A stretch of DNA of 64,000 nucleotides from Bretschneidera sinensis (GCA_023935145.1 CM043698.1:75604001-75668000), one strand, 5' to 3'. Positions 11,641 through 23,217 are shown, numbered from the stretch's first letter. Notes: generated by a model from the letters alone, not told the origin. Numbers and translations are program-made.

Positions 11641-12257
11641 CTCTAGAAGCATAGTGAATAGCATGAGGTACCTTATTGACTCTTTGACCAAGGACAGCTC
11701 CTAAGGCAAAATCGCTAGCATCACACATTAACTCGAATGGAAGGCTATAATCCAATGCCATCATTATTGGGGTGGAGGTTAGAACATCCTTCAGTGTGTT
11801 GAAAGCTGTCATACAATTATCAGTCCACTCGAATTTGGTATCTTTAGTTAACAATACGCACAGAGGTCTTGAAATCTTGGAGAAGTCCTTGATGAATTTT
11901 CTATAAAAATCAGCATGTCCGAGAAAGCTTCTAACACCCATGACTGTGAGAGGGAGGTAGCTTTGAAATAATGTTTATTTTAGCCTTGTCTACCTCAATA
12001 CCTCTGTTGGAGATGGAATGACCCAACACAATGCCTTGTTGAACCATGAAGTGACATTTCTCCCAATTTAGCACCAAGTTACTTTCTTCACATCTCTTTA
12101 AGACGCTCTCTAAATGATTTAGGCCTTCATCAAAATTGGACCCAAAGACATTGAAGTCATCCATGAATACCTCAATGTATTTCTCCACCATATAGGAAAA
12201 TATGCTTATCATACATCTTTGAAAAGTGGATGGTGCGTTGCATAATCCAAATGGCAT
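11624..12257 (-). pseudogene. RT palm and thumb of element B
   Basis: Two frames overlap at 11931-11941. The first (11931-12257) starts MPFGLCNAPSTFQRCM and has the catalytic FMDD motif (VFMDDFNVFG). The second (11624-11941) has FLGHADFYRKFIKDFSKISR and the connection domain. A frameshift lies between them at about 11935, and two stop codons (at about 12328-12335) separate this from the upstream fingers region. Confidence 0.85.
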
Positions 12258-12335
12258 CCTCTGATAGGCGAATGTACCGAAAGGGCATGTGAAGGTAGTC
12301 TTTTCTTGATCTTCACGTGCTATGGCAATCTAGTT

Positions 12336-15333
12336 TTATCCACTGTACCCATCCAAAAAGCAATAGTAGCTATGGCCAGCTAATCTTTCTAACATTTGAT
12401 CAATGAATGGCAAAAGGAAGTGATCTTTTCGAGTAACCTTGTTTAATCTTTGATAGTCAATACATACTCTCCAACCAGTTATTTTTCTTGTGGGTATGAG
12501 CTCTTCGTTTTCATTTTTCATTACTGTGATCCCGCTCTTTTTAGGAACAACTTGAACTGGGCTTACCCACTTACTGTCAGAAATAGGGTAGATAATGCCA
12601 ACATCTAAGAGTTTCAATATCTCGACCTTTGCTACCTCTTTCATGTGTGGGTTAAGTCTTCTTTGAGCGTCTCGAGTGGGTTTTGCTTCTTCCTCAAGGT
12701 ATATATTATGCATGCACTTGGACGGACTTATTCCCTTAATGTCAGCAATGGTCCATCCAATGGCGGATCTGTGCTCCATTAGAACTCTTAATAATTTGTC
12801 TTCTTCTCCAATACTCAAATTAGCAGCCACAATTACCGGTAATGTTTTCTTCTCTCCCAAGTAAGCATAAGTTAAATGTTCTGGTAGTTGCTTTAATTCC
12901 AAAGTTGGTGCCTGGACAATAGAAGGAAGAAGAGTGGTATTAGTAGGTATGAGAGTTTCAAATGGAGGAATATACTTACTTAAATATTTTGGAGAACCCT
13001 CAAGAAGATGCACAGCTTTCATGATGCTAATAGTGATATCTTCTGGTTCTTGCTCAATATCCACAGTTATAAGGCTATGAGTAAGAGTAGTCTCCAAGGG
13101 ATCAACGTGCTGGACCTGAAAAGCTTGCTTAACAAAATTGTGTATCATACATACATTAAAGCATTCTATATCATCTTGAGGTAATCTTAGTGCATCAAAT
13201 ATTTTGAATTCTACTTTCTCCCCATTCACCTTCATACTTACTGAACCCTTTTTCACACAAATTTTTGTATCAGCGGTTCTCATGAAGGGTCTTCCTAAAA
13301 TGATGGGCAATGGTAATGGCATAGGGCATTCTTCCATATCTAACACAATGAAATCTACAGGTAGAATGAACTCTCCTACCTTCACTAGGACGTCCTCAAA
13401 AATACCCCCAGGTCTTTTTATACTTCTATCTGGTAACTGTAAGGTAATGGAAGTTAGCTGTAGCTCCCTTAATCCTAGGGTTTCAAATACTATGTAAGGT
13501 AGAAAATTTAAACCCGTTCCCAAATCTAACAATGCTTGCTCAAATAATTGATCACCTATCCTACAGGGAATAGTAAAACTACCCGGATCCTTTAGTTTCG
13601 GTGGGACTTTTCTTAATAGCACGACATTTACCTCTTCAGTTAAGGCTACAGTTTCATATTCTTGAAAAAAAATTTTATGAGTGCAACAATCCTTTAGAAA
13701 TTTAGCATAAGCTGGTATTTGTTGAATTGCATCTAGCAAATGAATGTTTATTTCAACTTTTCGCAAGGTTTCAAAAATATCAAGTAATTTATTTTCTTTC
13801 TTTTGTTTTACTAACCTTTGCGAGTAGGGTGGGACATTCACCTTCTCCATTTTACTCACTTTTGATGCTGTCGTAGATTCATCGAACCCTATCACTCTAC
13901 CATTTCTGAGAGTCATAACAGTTTTGAGTTGTTGATGAGCTGGAATCTCACTTTGCTTTCTATTATTCATCTCCTTAGTCATTTGTCCCATTTGTATCTC
14001 TAGCCTTTGGATGGCTTGTTCATGCTTTGCTGTGGTTTGCCTTAGTTCAGTTCGGAATTGCCTTTCTTCTGCTATGAACTGGTCTTGTGAAGTCGTGAGT
14101 TGTTGCTGTTGAGATGCTAGTTGCCTCACAAGGCTTTCGAAGTCATTCTTCTTTGGTTTGGGGGCAGCTTGGGCTGTTGGTTGGAAGTTTCTTTGCTGCC
14201 CTTGATTGTTTTGGTTGTTGCTCCATGAGAAGTTCGTGTGATTCCGCCATCCAGGGTTGTATGTGTTTATATAGGGGTTGTTCTTTGGCAGATAATTGTT
14301 TGGTCCCACAAAGTTGGCTTGCTCATGATCTACAGATGAATATAAGGGACATATATCAGTATTATGATCAAACTGTGAGCAAATGGCACATACCTGTAGT
14401 GGTGCAGCTGACGGGTTAGCTGAGGTGTTCTGGGCGGCTATGGCTTTAACTAATAGGTCAAGTTTTCTTTCCACCGCGGCTATTTGAGAGGATGATCCTC
14501 CGTTCAAACTTACCTCATACACACCCTTACTCTTGGTTATATGTCTACCTCGAGAGGAGAACTGTTGTGTGTGTTCGCTCAGGGTTTCGAAAAGTTCCAT
14601 TGCCTCTTCATTGCTCTTCTCCATCAGCACCCCTCCACAACTTGAATCAACAATGTTTGTGTTAGAATCACTTAAACCTTCATAAAAGGCTTGTACCAGT
14701 TCGTCTTGGGGTAGGTTGTGGTGTGGGCACTTGAGTAGTAGCTCGTTGAAGTGTCCCTAGGCCTCGAAGTACAGATCTCCATCCTTTTGTTGGAAGGATT
14801 GTATTTCTTTCCTCATATGCCTTGTCTTCTGGGCTGGGAAGAACTTCCTTAGAAATTTTCTCGCCAACTCCTCCCAAGTGTGGATGGAAACTACAGGCAA
14901 AGAATTATACCATAATTTAGCATTATCTTTCAAAGAAAAAGGGAAAAGAATTAACCTTATTCCTTCTTGGTCTAAGCCTCGGATGTGCTGGAATTTGCAG
15001 AGGTTGAAGAACTCTCGAAGGTGCAAATGTGGGTGTACCCCTAAAGTGAGTCAGTGCACTGAGTATCTACGGAGATATGTAATAGTTTCCTTCCACCTCA
15101 CGTTGATACGCAATGCACAAAGGTTGATCGATGTTCTGCGGGATGAAGGATTGCTTCATCGGCCTCCATTCAGGTGGTTGCTGTTCAACTGTTTGTTCTG
15201 CCATTGGTGGTGTCTCTTCCTCACTCCCTTCCCCTACCTCTTCCAAGTTATCCCTAAACCTTTGTTGGATAGACCTCTCAAGCTCAGGATCAAAGAGAAG
15301 GAATGCTAGATTCTTAGATCTTCGTCCGTGCAT
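12336..15333 (-). pseudogene. gag-protease-RT N-terminal relic of element B
   Basis: Frame 12336-14630 (764 codons) is continuous with 14757-15026 in the same frame except for one stop at 14757-14759, so gag and pol were probably one polyprotein. Visible parts, in order: gag core (FPFSLKDNAKLWYNSLP, about 14900-14960), zinc knuckle CAICSQFDHNTDIC (Cx2Cx4Hx4C), a coiled Gln-rich stretch, protease with the Athila-style active site Asp-Leu-Gly (ALLDLGTGLNFLPY), and RT fingers (VVPKKSGITV.. GWRVCIDYQRLNKVTRKD) ending at FLDGYSG. The N-terminal gag piece, 15067-15333, is in another frame. Confidence 0.88.
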
Positions 15334-15400
15334 GAATCGGTGGTAATTACTTGAGTGCAGCAGTTAAACACTGCTGCTCGGATGACTCTCTGCCTCAATT

Positions 15401-15436
15401 GCGCTCGATCGCACAGGAGAGTGCGCTCGATCGCAA
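15401..15436. repeat. Paired GCGCTCGATCGCA motifs between gag and primer site of element B
   Basis: Two copies of GCGCTCGATCGCA about 23 bp apart lie in the leader of element B. A matching pair lies at 9897-9930, just after integrase. Thus the coding region is bracketed by the same paired motif that clusters in the LTRs of element A. Confidence 0.7.
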
Positions 15437-15599
15437 ATGGTACAAAAGGCTTTCCTGGTGTACCTGAAACAAAAAAAAAAATTAATTAATTAGTGTTTTT
15501 AATGAAGCGAAAAATAAGATAAACACAATGATTAAGAATTGAATAAAAAGGAAATAACAACAAAATGAGAAATTAATTCTAAAAAAGAAATTTAGTGCA
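15437..15599 (-). other. 5' leader of element B
   Basis: Non-coding, AT-rich stretch between the motif pair and the primer site. No ORF or RNA gene is seen. Confidence 0.6.
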
Positions 15600-15618
15600 A
15601 TCCCCGGCAACGGCGCCA
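15600..15618 (-). other. Primer-binding site of element B (tRNA-Asp)
   Basis: On the plus strand ATCCCCGGCAACGGCGCCA equals the 3' end of plant tRNA-Asp(GTC) including CCA, as known for Athila elements. It lies six bases inside the 5' LTR. It is the priming site for minus-strand DNA synthesis, not a tRNA gene. Confidence 0.85.
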
Positions 15619-15624
15619 AAAACT

Positions 15625-16913
15625 TGTTGGATCGATTATACACCTAAATAATTAAGTGAATAACCGTTCTAGTTTTACTTGTAAGTGCACAAGGTCTATG
15701 GTAACATAGTGTGCAAGTGCGAAATCATTTCCACAGGGATTAGTAAATTTCGTTTTAGAATTAGTTTCTTCAAGTTAAAAAGAGAAATAGCAATTTGATT
15801 GTGAGTAAATAATAATAATGAGATCATAGGCCTACGATATCCACCACTAATTATACTTTTCCACTAACTAAGGTTTCAGTGCTCTAGCCTTATCATGAAT
15901 ATCTAATGGTTGCCAACCTAAGGGCTTGGCCCACACCTTAGGCTATTGATCTCCCTATGCAACGAGTTAGGCATGGCGTATACTCTAACTTTTTTCTCTC
16001 TTAAGGGATTCAGCATGGGTGTATACTGAGTTGTTCCTTAAGAGAGCATGAGGGCTGTGGAGTTCGGCAACCACACGGGACCTAGGGCTTGGTCCGCTCC
16101 AAGTTTCCCATGTTGATTAACCCGGGAATCCAATGTAGATATCCTTTGTTACTAATGTCGAACCAAGGACTCGGTCATCAGAATTGATTCGACTAACTTA
16201 TCCATGCCACATGCATACGTTGATCAGGCACATACATATGAGGAATGTAAATATAAACAGGTATTAATCAAGTTAAATATCCTAACAAGGCTATAGCAAA
16301 GATAATCAATGAATGAATGTGTGATAAAGCATAACTAGGGCTTTAATCGAGCCCTATAGGAGTTTAGTTACAAATACTAAGTAAAGTAAACATGCTAAAC
16401 ATGATTAAATAAAAACAAAAAACTAAAACCAAAGAAGACTCGGGAGACGAGTCATCAATTCCTCTCCTAAGCTCTCTACTTCGAATCTAGAACAAAATGT
16501 TGTGGGTTATGTGTTTTACAGGGCTATTTATAGGGTCCTTATGGTGTCGTGAAACCCTAATTCCTTTTTCGAGTCGGAAGACTTCTTTCCAATTCTGGCT
16601 CTGCCTCATCTGGAGTGATTGCACTCGAGCGTATGCGGTATGCACTCAAGTGCATGTGTGCGCTTGAGCCTTCTTCAAGTGTGCTTGTGCTCTTGTGCGC
16701 TCGATCTTAAGGGAGGTGCGCTCGAGTGCACCTTACTGGATGGTAGAACTTTGACTTTTGCTCCTAAAAGCTCCAAATTATTACTTTTTTGTCCAAGTTC
16801 TGTGAAAAACACATAAAACACGAAAATGGAGTAAAATCCATAGAAATAGATAAATGAGGAACTTAACAAATATAAATTAATGGGCTTAAATATGACTATT
16901 TAAGCACTTATCA
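15625..16913 (-). repeat. 5' LTR of element B
   Basis: Pairs with 6955-8208. It starts TGTTGGATCG and ends CACTTATCA on the plus strand. It includes degenerate CACTCGAGCG repeats at 16619-16730. On the minus strand it begins TGATAAGTGCTTAAATA, like the element A LTR start TGATAGGAGCTTAAATA. Confidence 0.9.
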
Positions 16914-17330
16914 AGTACACCTTAAGGTTTGGTTTCAGTGCCTCAAACAACAAAGCTGAAAAGGAGGCGTTGCTTTCCAGAATAAAGTTTGCTAAAGCAA
17001 TGTCCGTTGAGGCCTTAGATATATACAGTGGCTCACAACTGGTGGTGAACTAGATCAACGGGGAATTCGAAGCCCGAGGAGAAAATATTGCCCATTACCT
17101 GGAGAGAGCCAAAGAACTCGCCACTAAGTTCAAAGTATTTCAGAAAAACTAGATCTCACAGACAGAAAATTCGAAGGTTGATTCCCGAGCTCGACTCACC
17201 TCCTCTCGCCAGCCAGAGCCCACGCGGGCAATCTACCTCGAAGCACTCGCTGTCCCAAGCATAGAATAGATCCCCGTGCTGCTTGTGGCTTAAGTAGAAA
17301 CTTGGGTTGATCCAATCCTTTGATTTTTGT
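16914..17330 (+). pseudogene. RNase H relic of element C, right part
   Basis: Resumes the frame broken at 6954: SNNKAEKEALLSRIKFAKAM, then the GSQLVVN and FEARGENIAHYLERAKELA segments typical of Tat-type RNase H. Stops (for example at about 17052 and 17151) and substitutions show decay. The linker to integrase follows. Confidence 0.75.
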
Positions 17331-18545
17331 AGGATGGCCAACTCCCCGACCAAAAAGGCGAACCTAGAAAAATTATCTCACGAGCACTACGGTATACAGT
17401 CATAAACGACCAATTATACAGGAAAAACCTCACAACGCCCTACCTAAGGTGCCTAGGGCCAACTATTCCCTTATGGAAATTCATGAAGGAATCTGTGGAA
17501 ACCACCTCGGAGGCGGAGCTCTGGCCTTCAAAATTCTCCATTAAGGCTACTACTGGCCTAGTATGTGAAGAGAAGCCATGGAATTGGTCAAGAAGTGCAA
17601 GAGTTGTCAATAGTACTCTGCGATATCCCACCGACCAGCGAATCCTCTTACCTCAATCACTAGTCCGCTCCCATTTTCCATGTGGGGGATGAACCTCCTC
17701 AGCCCCTTCACCGGAGCACCCAGTGAGCGAAAATACCTCATTGTCACGATAAACTACTTTACTAAGTAGGTAGAGGCCGAACCACCGGCCAGTATAACCA
17801 ACCACTAGGCTCAGAGCTTTGTCTGGAAATCCATAGTGTGTCGTTTCGGTATTCCTCGTACACTGATAACGGACAACGGCAAATAGTTCGATAGTGCTCA
17901 ATTCAAAGTGTTTTGTAAGGAACTATACATCGAACACTGCTTCTCCTCCGTCAGCTATCCACAAGCCAATGGACAAGCCAAAGTAACCAACATAACACTT
18001 TTGCAAGGCATCAAGAGTAGATTTGATGAAGTCGAAAGACAGTGGACCAACCACTTATCGAACGTGTCTGGGCATATCGAACCACCGCCCAAACACCCAC
18101 TAAGGAAACCTCCTTCTTCATGGCCTACGGTTCCGAAGCAGTCATCTCTTTGAAAATCAGAGTGCCCTCGCCATGAGTACAGAGTTTTAAAAGAAACAAT
18201 AATGAGAAAGCCCTACGAATGAATGCTGATCTCATCGACGAAGCTTGAGATAAGGCCCAGATCTGGTTAGCTGCCTATCAGCAGAGGGTCGCCAAGTATT
18301 ACAACTCTCGGGTCTGAAGCAGAAGCTCCAGGTTGCACGACCTCATCCTACGAAAGAACGAAGTATCTCGCCCACGAGAAACGGGAAAACTGATCCCAAA
18401 TTGGGAAAGCCCGTACCATATTGAGAGGTTGTGCTGATCTGGCACCTTCGAGCTCGAGTAGTTAAGTGGAAAACCCATTCCTTGCACTTGGAACGCCGAA
18501 AACCTCTGAATATTCTACCAATAACTTGTGTGTGGCTCATAAAGC
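17330..18545 (+). pseudogene. Integrase relic of element C
   Basis: Zinc domain remnants (MEIHEGICGNHLGG, then CKSCQ) lie at about 17470-17610. The core follows: TINYFTK then VEAEPPASI at about 17740-17790, TLITDNGK at about 17862-17885 and the region YPQANGQAKVTN at about 17955-17990, where the expected catalytic Glu appears as Lys or is displaced. The C-terminal tail ends near CVAHKAA at 18545. At least three stops and several frameshifts are present. Confidence 0.75.
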
Positions 18546-18714
18546 AGCTAGGTTAACTAAAGTTGTAAAAACGAAAATGTAATTGCAATAAAAGACAACA
18601 AATTAAAAGAAGAAACTGAAAATTTCATTAAGTTACAAAAGCTAAACTTACAAAGGCATTATCGGCCTTAAAATACAAGAAGGAAATAAAAAACTAAAGC
18701 TAAATGGAAAAGCC

Positions 18715-20511
18715 TCAAAGAGCAGCATCCCCCACAGCCGCCTCTTTTTCGACCTCAACTCCCTCATCATCCTCGGAGCAGCCTAGGTCTAGGCCCAAGA
18801 AGTCAACCTCGGGGAAGAGGGCCTCAGCATTCTTCTTGGCCTCAGAAAAATCGTCGAAGAATTGCTGACCAGCCTCCTTCACAAAGGCCTCCCGATAAGA
18901 GGTAGTCTCTCTAAAGGCAGCCAAATCCTCTTCCACAGCCTTATTTGTTGCCTCGACAGCCTTCTCATTGACCCGTTGCTCTGAGGCAACTACGGCATCT
19001 TTCTTCACCCGAATAATGTCCCTCTCTTACGCCACCTCTGCCTTGGCCCGCTGGGCCTCTTCTAGGGAAGCCCGCAACTGCCGAACAAGCTCATCACTCT
19101 TATCCAGCCTTTGTTGACATCAATCGAGCTTCTTGACCATATCCAAACTTCAGTAAGATAGGACCTCGGTAGCACACCAGACTAAAACAAAAAGAGGATC
19201 AGATACTAAACCAGAAGAAAAGAGGATTCGAAAAGCAAGCATCAATCTTTACTTGGGAGGTTAGGGTCTCGGCCGCTAAGCAGTGCCCTTCAATGGGATT
19301 CTGAGACAGCTCGAGCATATCCTGAGGTGGAATTCCTAAAACTAGATACTCCCTAGCCACCCGAGGATTGGAGAAAATGGAGTCATCAACCTTCAAAGCC
19401 CATTTGGGAACAAAAGCGGGTGAAACAGAAGATCCGCCCTGAGACGAAGACATAGCCCGGGTTGGTTCAAAGGGCACGATTGGATCAACCCTAGACTTAG
19501 GGAAGAGCTCAGAAGGGCTCTCCACCTCAATAGGAACTAGAAAAGGCATCCGAGGCCTTTTTCTGGGAAGTTGGTTCTGCCCTGGTTACTTCTCTCGGGT
19601 CGCTCTTTCTTTTCCTAGACGATCTTCTTAGCCCGCTCCTTAGCCATAGCAACCAACTCCATTTCTACTTAAAAAAAGAAGCTAAGTATAAATAATAGGT
19701 AAGATATGAAGAAAGTAAAGTAAGATACGAAGCGAAAAGAAAAATAGCTAAAAAAGATTAATGCCAGCATTTACCACGCTCAATGTTTTCCTCGAGGCAG
19801 CAAGGGTAAAGCCCACGCCTAGCCAATTCTTCATTATTGTATAGGATCTCTACATCCATAGGCGTAGCCACTATGGCCCTAAATGTCTCCTGCTCTCGAT
19901 GCAGAAGGTGTAGCTTTTTACACTTGCTCGCACGATCCAAACTCCAGTCGTGGGGGACTTGGAAACTCCTCTCACTCTAGACAAAGAAAAAAAACTTCTT
20001 CCATCTCTTGATCAAGGAGGGATTCTTCTTCAGCAGTTCCCTCTTCACCCTCGAGCTTATGTTAACCTTCATATGCTGCTCGTACATGCACAACTCATAA
20101 AGTGTGCAGCTCGAGAGAATATCAGAGGCCCTCTCCCCAACCCTAGCTGGCCTGAGGGTGTACTTCCCCGGAATACTATAAACCCTCCTTATAACTTCAA
20201 GGTCCTCCTCCTCCGTCGCGCTAGGAACAGAGTTTAACGAACAACCATTGGACTCTTTCCTCCAAAACCATATCACCCCTCAGCTCGGCGAGGGTCCTAT
20301 TCACCTCATCCTCTCCCTCGGAAGAGGAATCTTCTTCCTCTTCCTTCTCTTCTCCCTCTTCCTCTCTATGCGTATAAGGGACCATGGCTAATGGGCCCTC
20401 CTGAGTGGCCACCTCCTCGGATGACTCACCCTCACTAGAAAACAAATGCATAACTTCCTATAATTCCCTAGACATGTTCTTACTATCATCACTACCACTA
20501 CTTAAAGACAT
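18715..20511 (-). pseudogene. Antisense extra ORF region of element C (decayed)
   Basis: Opposite-strand coding relic between pol and the repeat array. The probable start is at 20511 (MSLSSGSDDSKN, then a stop). It continues in pieces: 20221-20451 (acidic, Glu/Ser-rich), 19977-20276, 19758-19940, 19199-19549 (SVSPAFVPKWALKVDDSIF..) and 18715-19008 (Ala/Glu-rich, likely coiled coil). Such antisense ORFs of unknown function are known in plant Tat elements. Frameshifts and stops separate the pieces here. No function can be assigned. Confidence 0.6.
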
Positions 20512-20971
20512 GGTAAATAAAAGTAAGAGGACTCACCAATGAGGATTGTGTACTTGTGCTGATTTCAATTAAAGAGATCCCTCTCTCAGCTTATGCCTCA
20601 ATCCCTTTCCAGGTAGATGTGTCCCTAAAACTTTCAAATACTCATTCCAACTTTAAAATTTTTTCACCAAATCCTTAAAACTCACGCTTACTCCCCTCTT
20701 ACTCACCAAAGTATCCAAACAATGATGAATGCTGCCATTTCTACTCTGAGTAGCTACACACATTAAATGCCCAAACACGCCACGTGTATAGAAAGAAGTG
20801 GAAAGCAGACCAAAAGATCGAAGAGGATTATCTAAAGCCCAATAAATCCTTTCTTGGGCCCAAAAAAAACCATTAGAAACTCTTTTTTTGGCTAGAGAAA
20901 CGAGAAGCCCAATAAATTCTTTTTGGGCCCAAAAGGTAAAAAGCCCAAAAATCCACCAGAAACTCCAAAAG

Positions 20972-22145
20972 AACGTCTCAAAAACCGAGTATGATGACTA
21001 CTGCTCTCACGCTCGGACCAACGTCTCCAAGGCCGAGCATGTTGATTACTTCTCATATGCTTGGACCAATGTCTCCAAGGCTGAACATGTTGACTGCTTC
21101 TCACATGTTCGGCCCAAAGTCTCCAAGGCCGAACATGTTGACTGCTTCTCACATGCTCGGTCCAAAGTCTCGAAGGTCAAACATGTTAACTGCTACTCAC
21201 ATGCTCGGACCAACGTCTCTAAGGCCAAGCATGTTAACTGCTTCTCACATGCTTGGGCCAAAGTCTCCAAAGTCGAGTATGTTGACTACTTCTCATATGC
21301 TCGACCCAAAGTCTCCAAGGCTGAGCATGCTGACTGCTTCTCACATATTGGGACCAATGTCTCCAAAACCGAGCATATTGACTGCTTCTCACATGTTCGG
21401 CCTAAATTCTCCAAGGTCGAGCATGCTGACTGCTTCTCACATGTTCGGCTCAAAATCTCAAAGGCCGAGCATATTGACTACTACTCATATACTCGGACCA
21501 ACGTCTCTAAAGCCAAACATATTGACTGCTTCTCACATATTCGGCCCAAAGTCTCTAAGGCCAAGTATGCTAACTACTTCTCACATGCTCGGCCCAAAGT
21601 CTCCAAAGCCGAGCATATTGACTGCTACTCACATGCTCAGACCAACATCTCGAAGGTCGAGCATGTTAACTGCTACTCACATGCTTGGACCAACGTCTCC
21701 AAGGCTAAGCATGTTGACTACTTCTCACATGTTCGGCCCAAAGTCTCCAAGGCCGAGCATGTTGACTACTTCTTAAATGTTCAGCCTAAATTCTCCAGGG
21801 TCAAGCATGTTGACTGCTACTCACATGCTCGGACCAATGTCTCCAAGGCCGAGCATATTGACTGCAACTCACATGCTCAGACCAGACCAACATCTCAAAG
21901 CTGAGCATGTTGACTGCTTCTCACATGCTCATCCCAAAGTCTTCAAAGCCGAGCATGCTGATTGCTACTCACATGCTCGGACCAACGTCTCCAAGGTCGA
22001 GCATGTTGACTGCTACTCACATGCTTAGACCAATATCTCCAAAGCCGAGCATGTTGACTGCTACTCACATACTCGGACCAACTTCTCCAAGGCGGAGCAC
22101 GTTGACTACTACCCATATGCTAGAACCATCACCTCCGAGGCCAAG
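20972..22145. repeat. 48-bp tandem repeat array in element C 3' region
   Basis: About 24 copies of a 48-bp unit of the form CATGCTCGGACCAACGTCTC + CAAGGCCGAGCATGTTGACT + ACTTCTCA. Units vary by substitutions and alternate between an ACCAACGTCTCC type and a CCCAAAGTCTCC type. Because 48 is a multiple of three, two plus frames (20888-21904 and 20991-21776) stay open and encode 16-residue repeats, such as the VSKAEHVDCFSH unit. It is probably a minisatellite, not a gene. A 5-bp insertion near 21890 shifts phase. Confidence 0.9.
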
Positions 22146-22181
22146 CCCTACCATACTTCCTAAAAGTACATAAATGTGCTT

Positions 22182-22199
22182 AAGGAAGTGAGGAGCCTT
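22182..22199 (+). other. Polypurine tract of element C
   Basis: AAGGAAGTGAGGAG followed by CCTT directly before the 3' LTR start TGATACACC. Priming site for plus-strand synthesis. Confidence 0.55.
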
Positions 22200-22869
22200 T
22201 GATACACCAAATAGCTAGACAACACGTAGACAACCCTAGGTCCAACAGCAAGACGACATGTGGATGGCTCTAAGACTCACAACAAGACAACATGCCGACA
22301 TTCCCATACCCAATAGCGAGACGACATGTGGATGGCCCTAAGTTCAACAGCGATACGATATGTGGGCATTTCCCTGACCAATGGCAAGATGACATATGGA
22401 CAAGCTATTGACAAACCCACTACCATTCTTAGACACCCCTACATAGACCTGCAAGCATAATTTCAGGGAACACTATTCCCGGACACCCCTGCCCAAACCT
22501 ATGAGCATGATTCTAGGGATCATAATCCTCCTTGGGTACCTAGCTATACCCACTAAAAGAGGAACGGGATCTCTGGGATTGCCCCATCCTAACCACGTAG
22601 GTAACCACTCCTTCAAAACACTATAAAATGATCAAGGTATGCAAACACCAACCAGGCTTCATCTTTCCTAAAAAACTCATTTGACTGAAAACACTAAGCA
22701 TTATTATCCTCTCTATTCCCTTAAAAACTTTATACTGACAAGAGCATCAGAGTGTCCTCGGAGGCATCACACTCTCTCTACTCCGGCGACCCTCTAGTTT
22801 ACCCATGCTCCTTTGTGCAGGCCAGTGAAGCACCAACCTCCAGCTCAGTGACATATTTTAGTATTAACA
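22200..22869 (+). repeat. 3' LTR of element C
   Basis: Starts TGATACACCAAATAG after the polypurine tract and ends TATTAACA. The last 373 bp match 2716-3086. Its first half holds imperfect repeats of AGACGACATGTGGA type (about 22250-22400). A TATA-like CTATAAAATG is at about 22621-22630. Confidence 0.8.
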
Positions 22870-23217
22870 CATACAATTACGAAAACGCTACCGAATACTT
22901 TGTGGCTTTGATTTCAGATAGGTATATATCTTTTGTATATTTTTACGTTGCCTTGTTCCTATGTTCTGTTTATTGCAGTTGATGTTATTTCTCCAATGTA
23001 CAACAATAATAATGCTAGTAGCAACATCATATTTAGAAGCCTATCTGACTTAACTCTACATATCATATGACAAGTAAAGTATATAACATCTCTGAGTCCA
23101 GTTTATTCACTTCTATCTACAGTAAAGAGGAAAATCCATGAAAAATGATACAAAAGCATCATAACATAATGATCATCACTTTCTTTATTCTTTCTTTTGT
23201 TGTCTGTGTAAAAAAAA
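22870..23217. other. Intergenic, nothing recognised
   Basis: AT-rich sequence between the element C LTR and the F-box relic. No ORF over 60 codons or repeat structure was recognised. Confidence 0.5.

Larger units (their letters stand above)
6955..16913 (-). mobile_element. Athila-like Ty3/gypsy retrotransposon B, full length, nested in C
   Basis: Two LTRs in the same orientation (6955-8208 and 15625-16913) start TGTTGGATCGAT and end CACTTATCA on the plus strand. They are flanked by the 5-bp duplication AGTAC (6950-6954 and 16914-16918). A primer site identical in sequence to the tRNA-Asp 3' end borders the right LTR and a polypurine tract borders the left LTR, fixing minus orientation. Internal order on the minus strand: gag, protease, RT, RNase H, integrase. 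Stops and frameshifts in RT and RNase H inactivate it. No env-like ORF was found in the 1.7 kb between integrase and the 3' LTR. Confidence 0.9.
2716..22869 (+). mobile_element. Tat-like Ty3/gypsy retrotransposon C, degenerate, interrupted by element B
   Basis: The order is LTR remnant, primer site, gag, protease, RT, RNase H, integrase, antisense ORF region, tandem repeat array, polypurine tract and LTR. Integrase lies after RNase H, which is the Ty3/gypsy order. An antisense extra ORF between pol and the 3' LTR and a repeat array in the 3' region are known of the plant Tat lineage; assignment here rests on that layout and on the sequence style of gag and pol, not on a search. All reading frames carry stops and frameshifts. 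About 9.96 kb of the span belongs to nested element B (6955-16913). Element A LTRs truncate or interrupt the 5' LTR. Confidence 0.8.

Noticed and set aside
15600..15618. Possible tRNA-Asp gene 3' end
   Set aside because: Only the last 19 nt of the tRNA match and there is no cloverleaf upstream. Position next to an LTR makes it a primer-binding site.
20888..21904. 338-codon plus-strand ORF encoding 16-residue repeats
   Set aside because: It lies wholly in the 48-bp array. A 48-bp period keeps frames open by arithmetic, a second frame is equally open, and codon character does not favour either.
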